Source of the DNA: an uncultured Pseudomonadota bacterium
GTDB lineage: Bacteria; Pseudomonadota; Gammaproteobacteria; Methylococcales; Methylomonadaceae
Reading direction: 5' to 3'
NCBI GenBank assembly: GCA_903931355.1
Contig: CAIZCB010000016.1
Location: forward strand, 1-5,626
Length of the DNA stretch: 5,626 nt
The position numbers and the translations under genes were made by a program. This document shows positions 1 through 5,626 of this stretch, piece after piece. A model generated the notes under the pieces. It saw only the letters and a program-made list of their open reading frames with translations, was not told the origin of the DNA and made no database searches. Each line of letters starts with the position of its first letter. Within the stretch, counting starts at the first letter, position 1.

Positions 1-1
1 A

Positions 2-136
2 ATGAAAAGAACTTACCAACCAAGCAAAATCAAACGTGCTAGAACTCACGGTTTCCGTGCAAGAATGGCAACAGTCGGCGGTCGTAGAGTGATTAATGCT
101 CGCAGAGCAAAAGGTCGCGCTTCGCTGACAGTTTAA
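2..136 (+). CDS. rpmH: 50S ribosomal protein L34
   Basis: L34 is a small, very basic protein of the large ribosomal subunit that binds 23S rRNA. The 44-residue product begins [18 protein letters not shown], carries the family core GFRARMAT (about residues 17-24) and ends [11 protein letters not shown], which is L34 throughout; E. coli L34 has 46 residues. The ATG is the second base of the window, so the gene is complete but its ribosome binding site and promoter lie outside. The single TAA stop is followed with no gap by the TTG start of rnpA in the same reading frame. The family is usually transcribed from a strong promoter between dnaA and rpmH, which cannot be seen here. The identification is secure despite the short length. 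Confidence 0.97.
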   Translation: MKRTYQPSKIKRARTHGFRARMATVGGRRVINARRAKGRASLTV

Positions 137-514
137 TTGTCTGCGGAAAATTTCTGCTTTCCTGTTCAGCTTAGGTTACGGACGCCAGCTGAATACAAAA
201 ATGTCTTTGCCAATCCGCAAAAATCTAGCGATAAATACTTTACAGTTCTAGCAACTGCTAATCATTTATCACATCCAAGATTAGGTTTGGCAATAGCGAA
301 AAAATCTATAAAAACAGCAGTAGCAAGGAATCGCATTAAAAGAACTGCTCGGGAAAGCTTTAGGCTGCAGCGGCAACATATCAGCAATATCGATATTGTT
401 GTCATGGCTCGAGGGGAAGCGTTAACCGCACCCTCGTTGATATTGAGGAAGTCATTGGAACGGCATTGGCTGAAATTGGTGGAACGTGCGAGTCTTGCTA
501 ATAGCCCTAATTAA
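137..514 (+). CDS. rnpA: ribonuclease P protein component
   Basis: This is the basic protein cofactor of RNase P, which binds the catalytic RNA and helps cleave 5' leaders from precursor tRNAs. The 125-residue product (E. coli has 119) shows the N-terminal [13 protein letters not shown] (about 8-20), [11 protein letters not shown] (46-56) and the RNR signature [14 protein letters not shown] (63-76), with Arg64-Asn65-Arg66 at its centre. The TTG start is chosen because the rpmH stop codon directly precedes it in frame, no ATG, GTG or other TTG lies in frame before the conserved FP, and family homology starts only a few residues in. There is no Shine-Dalgarno at a useful distance (an AAGGT lies about 21 nt upstream inside rpmH), so translation probably depends on coupling to rpmH. 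The last 29 nt overlap yidD. The function is secure; the start is well supported but unusual. Confidence 0.95.
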   Translation: MSAENFCFPVQLRLRTPAEYKNVFANPQKSSDKYFTVLATANHLSHPRLGLAIAKKSIKTAVARNRIKRTARESFRLQRQHISNIDIVVMARGEALTAPSLILRKSLERHWLKLVERASLANSPN

Positions 515-710
515 GGCTTACAAATACTTCATAAGTCCATTGCTGGGGCCTCGGTGTCACTTTTATCCCAGTTGTTCTAGCTATGGCTTAGAGGCAATTC
601 AATTGCATGGTGCTGCCAAAGGTAGTTACCTTACCCTTCGACGATTATTAAAATGCCATCCTTTCCATGAGGGTGGTATTGATCCTGTTCCAGAAAAATT
701 GAGTAAATAA
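486..710 (+). CDS. yidD: membrane protein insertion efficiency factor YidD
   Basis: YidD is a small membrane-associated protein that promotes insertion of inner-membrane proteins, in line with its gene sitting just before yidC. The 74-residue product has an N-terminal hydrophobic or amphipathic stretch (about 3-20, ending YFISPLLGP), the family signature [15 protein letters not shown] with Cys24 and Cys30 (24-38), and [14 protein letters not shown] with Cys57 (56-69). The proposed start is GTG 486, the first start codon after an in-frame TGA at 471-473. It overlaps the rnpA 3' end by 29 nt in another frame. TTG 495 is a real alternative that would remove three residues: the only purine-rich candidate site, GGTGGA at 478-483, lies 2 nt from the GTG but 11 nt from the TTG. 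yidC starts 2 nt after the stop, implying one coupled operon. Confidence 0.94.
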   Translation: MRVLLIALIKAYKYFISPLLGPRCHFYPSCSSYGLEAIQLHGAAKGSYLTLRRLLKCHPFHEGGIDPVPEKLSK

Positions 711-712
711 CA

Positions 713-2404
713 ATGGATAACATTAGATTTCTGCTAGTCATGGCTATGTTGATGATTTCCTATATGCTTTGGGAATCATGGCAGATTGATTATGGCCCTA
801 AGCCACAGGTGATTATTTCAGATAAACCTAGTGTTACAGGTGGCGATAGCCCTGTTAGTGCTGCTGGCTTAGCTCAAGAAACAAAAGCAGTTGCTGCTGC
901 AGTTGCTCAGGTAAACAATAAAATCATTACCATTAAAACCGACGTTTTTGCTTTGGAAATTGATACCCAAGGTGGTTCGTTGCGTAATCTGGATTTATTG
1001 CAATATCCACATGAAAAAGAAAACACTGTGGTTAAAAAGGCTTATGAGTTAATTGGCTTGCAAGCACCAGAAAAAGATCTTTCGCCGATTCGTTTATTTG
1101 ATAGTGCCCCAGAAAGTTTATTTTTAGCTCAGACTGGTTTGCGTGCTAGCGGAAATTCCGCTGCGGCACCTGATCATCATGCGGAGTTTGTTGCACAACA
1201 AACCAACTATGTTTTGCAAGATGGTCAAGATCAATTGAGTGTGCCTTTGACTTGGACTAATGGACAGGGTTTACAGGTTACTAAAACCTTCACCTTTAAA
1301 CGTGGTAGTTATGCGGTTGCTGTTGATCAAAAAGTGATTAACAAATCAGCGTCTGCATGGTCTGGTAAACAATACGACCAATTGTTACGCATTCAACATA
1401 GCGATACTAATAAAGGTTTTATTAGAACTTACTCTGGTGGTGTGGTTTACACCGAAAAAGATAAGTATAAAAAGATTAAATTTGACGACATCGCCGAGGA
1501 AAATCTAAACGTTTCATCACAAGGTGGTTGGAGTGCCTTTATTCAGCATTATTTTGCTGCTGCTTGGATTCCACCAGCTGATCAAGAAAACCATTACTAC
1601 ACCAAAGCCTTGAATGATGGTCGTTATGTAATCGGTTCTTACTCGGCAGATGTAGCGGTTGATGCTAATAGTGAAGCAGTTTTAAGTGCTCAACTTTATG
1701 TCGGGCCTAAAATTCAACCAGTGTTAGAAGCGCTTTCACCGGGTCTTGAATTAACCGTTGATTACAGCTGGTTAACACCGATTGCTAAAGGTATTTACTG
1801 GTTATTAAATCAATACAATGGCTTTATTAATAACTGGGGTTTAGCGATTTTGGGGGTTACTTTAACCATCAAATTGTTGTTCTTTAAGTTATCTAAAGCT
1901 AGTTATCAATCAATGGCAAAAATGCGCAAAATTCAGCCGCGTCTGAAAGAATTGCAAGAGCGTTATGCTGATGATAGACAAAAATTTAACATCGAGATGA
2001 TGGCGATGTACAAGCGCGAAAAGGTTAATCCTTTAGGCGGTTGCTTGCCGATGTTGGTGCAAATCCCGGTATTTATCTCGCTGTATTGGGTATTGATTGA
2101 AACTGTGGAATTACGCCAAGCTGATTTTGCTTTGTGGATTCAAGACTTGTCAGCACAAGATCCGTTCTATTTGCTGCCTGTTCTATACGGTATCACGATG
2201 AAAATTCAGCAAAGTTTGAATCCTGCGCCGATTGATCCTATGCAAGCGCAAGTGATGAAAATGTTCCCGATTGTATTCACCGTGTTCTTCCTGTTCTTCC
2301 CTTCAGGATTGGTGTTGTACTGGATCTGCAATAACAGCTTGTCGATTATCCAGCAGTGGTATATCACCAAGCATGTTCTTCAAGAAGATTCACACGCGCA
2401 TTAA
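713..2404 (+). CDS. yidC: membrane protein insertase YidC
   Basis: YidC inserts and folds inner-membrane proteins, alone or with SecYEG. The 563-residue product has the Gram-negative layout. An uncleaved N-terminal membrane anchor (about 5-20) is followed by an Ala-rich linker (about 51-68). A large periplasmic domain runs from about 70 to 345 and includes [17 protein letters not shown]. The conserved insertase core follows, with a membrane segment near 375-395, a charged cytoplasmic hairpin starting [15 protein letters not shown] (404 on), VNPLGGCLP (438-446) leading into the next segment, and later segments near 485-503 and 518-543 with [10 protein letters not shown]. Lys387 aligns with E. 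coli Arg366 in the hydrophilic groove. The C-terminal tail is short ([11 protein letters not shown]). ATG 713 lies 2 nt after yidD with only a weak ribosome binding site; mnmE follows after 2 nt. Confidence 0.98.
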   Translation: MDNIRFLLVMAMLMISYMLWESWQIDYGPKPQVIISDKPSVTGGDSPVSAAGLAQETKAVAAAVAQVNNKIITIKTDVFALEIDTQGGSLRNLDLLQYPHEKENTVVKKAYELIGLQAPEKDLSPIRLFDSAPESLFLAQTGLRASGNSAAAPDHHAEFVAQQTNYVLQDGQDQLSVPLTWTNGQGLQVTKTFTFKRGSYAVAVDQKVINKSASAWSGKQYDQLLRIQHSDTNKGFIRTYSGGVVYTEKDKYKKIKFDDIAEENLNVSSQGGWSAFIQHYFAAAWIPPADQENHYYTKALNDGRYVIGSYSADVAVDANSEAVLSAQLYVGPKIQPVLEALSPGLELTVDYSWLTPIAKGIYWLLNQYNGFINNWGLAILGVTLTIKLLFFKLSKASYQSMAKMRKIQPRLKELQERYADDRQKFNIEMMAMYKREKVNPLGGCLPMLVQIPVFISLYWVLIETVELRQADFALWIQDLSAQDPFYLLPVLYGITMKIQQSLNPAPIDPMQAQVMKMFPIVFTVFFLFFPSGLVLYWICNNSLSIIQQWYITKHVLQEDSHAH

Positions 2405-2406
2405 AA

Positions 2407-3744
2407 ATGATAGTTAACGGCGACACTATCGCCGCGATAGCGACACCGCCAGGTAATGGCGGTGTCGGTGTTATCCGCATTTCTGGCCCGGCTGTCGTTG
2501 CGATAGCGGGTCAGCTTAGTTCTAAAGTCCTCAAGCCTAGATATGCCATGTTCTCCAAGTTTTTGGATGCTGATGGTGGTGTGATTGATTCGGGGTTAGT
2601 GATTTATTTTCCGGGTCCGGCTTCTTTTACCGGTGAAGATGTTTTAGAGCTACAAGCCCACGGCGGCTCGGTAGTGATGGATATGTTGTTGCGTCGAGTT
2701 TTGGCTTTGGGTGCGCGATTAGCGAATCCTGGTGAATTTAGTCAGCGGGCATTTTTAAATAACAAGATTGACTTGGCGCAAGCGGAAGCGATTGCTGATT
2801 TAATTACTTGCGGTACTGAACAAGCGGTTCGTTCTGCCCAGCAATCAATGCAGGGTGTGTTTTCTGAGCAGATTAATGAGTTAATCGATCAGTTAATCGA
2901 ATTGCGGGTTTATATCGAAGCGGCAATTGATTTTGTCGATGAAGAGATTGATTTTTTAAGTGATGGGCTTGTTGCTAATAAAATTCAGCAATTGCATCAA
3001 AAGGTTGCTCAAATTCAAGCAACAGCGCAACAAGGACGATTATTGCGTGATGGTATGGTCGTGGTGTTGGCTGGTAAGCCTAATGCCGGTAAATCAAGCC
3101 TGCTCAATGCTTTAGCTGGTTATGATGCGGCCATTGTTACTGATATTGCTGGCACCACTCGCGATGTGTTGCGTGAGCGGATTCAATTAGACGGTATGCC
3201 GTTGCATATTATTGATACTGCTGGTTTGCGTGATAGCGATAATCTTGTCGAACAAGAAGGCATACGCCGAGCGCATCAAGAGATTGCTAAAGCAGACAAA
3301 GTGCTTTTATTGCTAGATAGTGCAGAAATCGACATGGCTGGATTGGGCGATTTGCCGTCTGGTGTTGATGTTATTAAAGTCTTTAATAAGATTGATTTGT
3401 CAAAAGCGACATCGAAATTAGTGGAAACTGAAAGCGGTGTTGAGATTTATTTGTCGGTAAAAACCGGCGAAGGTATGGATTTGCTTAAGCAACATCTTAA
3501 GCAAAGTGTTGGTTTTTCGGAAACATCGGATGGTGTTTTCATTGCTCGTCGTCGGCATATCGAAGCATTAAAAATCGCTGAACAAGCGTTAATTAATGCC
3601 GCAGATCAGCTCAATGCTTATGCGCCAGAATTGGTGGCAGAAGAGCTAAGGCAGGCGCAGAGCGGTTTGTCGGAGATAACTGGTGAGTTCAGTTCCGACG
3701 ATTTATTGGGTGAGATATTTTCGAGTTTTTGCATTGGTAAATGA
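2407..3744 (+). CDS. mnmE: tRNA modification GTPase MnmE (TrmE/ThdF)
   Basis: MnmE works with MnmG to add the aminomethyl-type modification at C5 of wobble uridine 34 in certain tRNAs, using a folate one-carbon donor and GTP hydrolysis. The 445-residue product has the N-terminal folate-binding domain ([16 protein letters not shown] near the start), a helical domain, and an inserted G domain. Visible motifs are the P-loop GKPNAGKS (223-230), TDIAGTTRD covering G2 and the K-loop (245-253), DTAGLRD (270-276) and NKID (327-330). It ends FSSFCIGK with the conserved Cys442. It is about nine residues shorter than E. coli MnmE, mostly between DTAG and NKID. ATG 2407 places the conserved [10 protein letters not shown] at the expected distance; an in-frame GTG at 2356 would add 17 unconserved residues inside yidC. 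There is no clear Shine-Dalgarno; the gap to yidC is 2 nt, so coupling is likely. Confidence 0.97.
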   Translation: MIVNGDTIAAIATPPGNGGVGVIRISGPAVVAIAGQLSSKVLKPRYAMFSKFLDADGGVIDSGLVIYFPGPASFTGEDVLELQAHGGSVVMDMLLRRVLALGARLANPGEFSQRAFLNNKIDLAQAEAIADLITCGTEQAVRSAQQSMQGVFSEQINELIDQLIELRVYIEAAIDFVDEEIDFLSDGLVANKIQQLHQKVAQIQATAQQGRLLRDGMVVVLAGKPNAGKSSLLNALAGYDAAIVTDIAGTTRDVLRERIQLDGMPLHIIDTAGLRDSDNLVEQEGIRRAHQEIAKADKVLLLLDSAEIDMAGLGDLPSGVDVIKVFNKIDLSKATSKLVETESGVEIYLSVKTGEGMDLLKQHLKQSVGFSETSDGVFIARRRHIEALKIAEQALINAADQLNAYAPELVAEELRQAQSGLSEITGEFSSDDLLGEIFSSFCIGK

Positions 3745-3768
3745 AGTCAAGTAAATTTAAGATTGACT
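3745..3768. repeat. short inverted repeat overlapping the rplU -35 box
   Basis: AGTCAA (3745-3750) is repeated in inverted form as TTGACT (3763-3768), with 12 nt between the arms and an 8-bp palindrome TAAATTTA (3752-3759) near the centre. The right arm is itself the -35 hexamer of the rplU promoter. It starts directly after the mnmE stop. It could be an operator, but six-base arms arise easily by chance. It is not an intrinsic terminator, having no GC-rich stem and no T-tract. Confidence 0.3.
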
Positions 3769-3791
3769 GCGCCAAGTATTGAAAATATAAT
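3763..3791 (+). promoter_or_regulatory. sigma-70 promoter for rplU-rpmA
   Basis: TTGACT (3763-3768) and TATAAT (3786-3791) are separated by exactly 17 nt. The -10 box matches consensus fully and the -35 box matches in five of six positions. Transcription should start near 3797-3798, giving a leader of about 39 nt before the rplU ATG. The position between mnmE and rplU fits a strong housekeeping promoter for ribosomal protein genes. No terminator is visible between mnmE and this promoter, so read-through from the upstream operon may also contribute. Confidence 0.88.
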
Positions 3792-3823
3792 CCCTTGTTC
3801 ACTTTTAACAGAATATGCTTGAT

Positions 3824-3827
3824 GGAG
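3824..3827 (+). promoter_or_regulatory. ribosome binding site of rplU
   Basis: GGAG lies 9 nt before ATG 3837. It decides the start: an earlier in-frame ATG at 3822 overlaps this site and would add five residues (MELTL) that L21 proteins lack. Confidence 0.8.
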
Positions 3828-3836
3828 CTTACGCTG

Positions 3837-4148
3837 ATGTATGCGGTAATTCAAACAGGTGGTAAACAGTATCGGGTCGCAGAGGGTACTACCTTAAAAA
3901 TAGAAAAACTTGAGTTGGGCGCAGGCGACAGCGTAGAGTTCGATAAAGTACTGATGGTACAGGCTGGAGACTCCACAAAAGTTGGCACGCCTTATGTAGC
4001 CGGCAGCAAAGTCACTGCTACAGTGATTTCGCAAGGTCGTCATGCAAAAATCAGAATCATTAAATTTAGAAGACGTAAGCACCACATGAAAAAACAGGGG
4101 CATCGTCAATATTACACAGAAGTCCAGATTACTGGCATTTCTGCATAA
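3837..4148 (+). CDS. rplU: 50S ribosomal protein L21
   Basis: L21 is a large-subunit protein that binds 23S rRNA. From ATG 3837 the product has 103 residues, the same as E. coli L21. It begins [17 protein letters not shown], carries the basic signature [20 protein letters not shown] in its C-terminal third and ends VQITGISA, all typical of the family. The start is set by the GGAG at 3824-3827 and by the conserved MYAV N-terminus. It is the first gene after a near-consensus promoter and lies 17 nt before rpmA, so the two are cotranscribed, the usual pairing for L21 and L27. No autoregulatory leader structure could be recognised in the short untranslated region. Confidence 0.98.
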   Translation: MYAVIQTGGKQYRVAEGTTLKIEKLELGAGDSVEFDKVLMVQAGDSTKVGTPYVAGSKVTATVISQGRHAKIRIIKFRRRKHHMKKQGHRQYYTEVQITGISA

Positions 4149-4165
4149 CATAACGAGGTTGGGAA

Positions 4166-4423
4166 ATGGCTCACAAGAAGGCAGGCGGTAGTACTCGTAA
4201 CGGTCGCGATTCTAATGCTCAGCGACTAGGTGTTAAACGTTTTGGCGGTCAAGTCGTCAGAGCTGGCAATATCTTAGTTCGTCAACGTGGCACCCGTTTT
4301 CATGCAGGTGATAACGTAGGGATTGGCAAAGACCACACATTATTTGCAACAATTGACGGCGTAGTGGTTTTTGAAGAAAAAGGCCCTAAAAACCGTAAAT
4401 ACGTTAGCATTGCAGCAGCATAA
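4166..4423 (+). CDS. rpmA: 50S ribosomal protein L27
   Basis: L27 sits at the base of the central protuberance and reaches its N-terminal tail toward the peptidyl transferase centre. The 85-residue product matches E. coli L27 in length and starts [16 protein letters not shown], followed by [18 protein letters not shown], and [10 protein letters not shown] near the end. There is no N-terminal prepeptide of the cleaved Firmicutes type; the mature sequence starts at the Met. A good ribosome binding site, GAGG (4155-4158), lies 7 nt before the ATG. The gene is second in the rplU-rpmA unit and is followed by a strong intrinsic terminator, which probably ends most transcripts from the rplU promoter. 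Confidence 0.98.
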   Translation: MAHKKAGGSTRNGRDSNAQRLGVKRFGGQVVRAGNILVRQRGTRFHAGDNVGIGKDHTLFATIDGVVVFEEKGPKNRKYVSIAAA

Positions 4424-4428
4424 AAATT

Positions 4429-4454
4429 TTGGGTGTGCTACTTGGCACAACTGA
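4429..4454 (+). other. possible small RNA hairpin before the rpmA terminator
   Basis: TGTGC (4434-4438) pairs with GCACA (4445-4449), and an added T-G wobble closes an ACTT loop. Beyond one mismatch (4433 with 4450), four weaker pairs could extend the stem (4429-4432 with 4451-4454). It lies just upstream of the terminator hairpin and has no T-tract of its own. It could protect the 3' end of the rplU-rpmA message or serve as a protein site. Only the five-base-pair core is convincing, and chance is a fair explanation. Confidence 0.3.
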
Positions 4455-4456
4455 TA

Positions 4457-4492
4457 AAAAAAGCCTCGTTCTTCAGCGGGGCTTTTTTGTTT
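4457..4492 (+). terminator. intrinsic (Rho-independent) terminator after rpmA
   Basis: AAAAAAGCCTCG (4457-4468) pairs with CGGGGCTTTTTT (4477-4488) in a 12-bp stem containing one G-U pair. Two further weak pairs (4469-4470 with 4475-4476) leave a CTTC tetraloop. The stem runs into a T-rich tail, TTTTTTGTTT (4483-4492). The A-run on the 5' side means the structure could also terminate transcription coming from the right. It lies 33 nt after the rpmA stop and ends just before obgE. Confidence 0.93.
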
Positions 4493-4502
4493 ATACCGGT
4501 AA

Positions 4503-5626
<1,124 letters not shown>

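Noticed and set aside
2356..2406. Upstream GTG start for mnmE that would overlap yidC by 49 nt.
   Set aside because: The added residues are an out-of-frame reading of the YidC C-terminus, and ATG 2407 gives the normal MnmE N-terminus.
2879..2900. Direct repeat AGTTAATCGA at 2879-2888 and 2891-2900.
   Set aside because: It encodes the repeated ELIDQLIEL of an MnmE helix; similar codons for similar residues explain it.
3795..3836. Earlier starts for rplU at TTG 3795 and ATG 3822.
   Set aside because: TTG 3795 lies at or before the predicted transcription start and ATG 3822 overlaps the ribosome binding site; ATG 3837 gives the exact 103-residue L21.
3894..4151. Open reading frame of 85 aa on the minus strand across rplU.
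   Set aside because: It is antisense to a clear L21 gene, resembles no family I know and is rich in Cys, Phe and His as chance frames often are.
4429..4458. Possible obgE promoter TTGGGT-18-GATAAA.
   Set aside because: Only three of six -35 and four of six -10 positions match, both key T positions of the -10 are missing, and its start site would fall inside the terminator stem.

Overview
This 5.6 kb window is compact, conserved core chromosome from a bacterium, most likely a gammaproteobacterium. The protein sequences align closely, from memory, with the E. coli versions: L21 and L27 have the same lengths (103 and 85 aa), and the GTPase motifs of MnmE and ObgE fall at nearly the same residue numbers. 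The order rpmH-rnpA-yidD-yidC-mnmE is the classic set found near the replication origin of many gammaproteobacteria. Base composition looks moderately AT-rich (not counted). A non-enteric lineage is suggested by a Lys where E. coli YidC has Arg366 and by the non-acidic ObgE tail. A more precise placement, such as a methanotroph relative, would be a guess.

Layout, all on the + strand. Bases 2-3744 hold rpmH (L34), rnpA (RNase P protein), yidD, yidC and mnmE, packed with gaps of 0 to 2 nt and one 29-nt overlap. They are almost certainly one transcript whose promoter lies upstream of the window. A 92-nt gap (3745-3836) carries a near-consensus sigma-70 promoter, TTGACT-17-TATAAT, which starts a second unit, rplU (L21) and rpmA (L27). 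An 82-nt gap (4424-4505) holds a small hairpin and then a strong intrinsic terminator. obgE follows, starting 17 nt after the terminator's first T-run, and runs off the right edge without a stop.

Functionally everything serves translation and membrane protein biogenesis. L34, L21 and L27 are 50S proteins and ObgE is a 50S-associated assembly GTPase. RnpA is the protein subunit of the tRNA 5'-processing enzyme, and MnmE modifies the tRNA wobble uridine. YidC and YidD insert membrane proteins.

I found no mobile element, CRISPR array, tRNA, rRNA or cargo gene, and no sign of a new biological system. Points worth a second look are small: the in-frame zero-gap TAA-TTG junction of rpmH and rnpA, the joining of the rpmH-mnmE and rplU-rpmA-obgE clusters, a terminator with no obvious promoter between it and obgE, and the ObgE tail.
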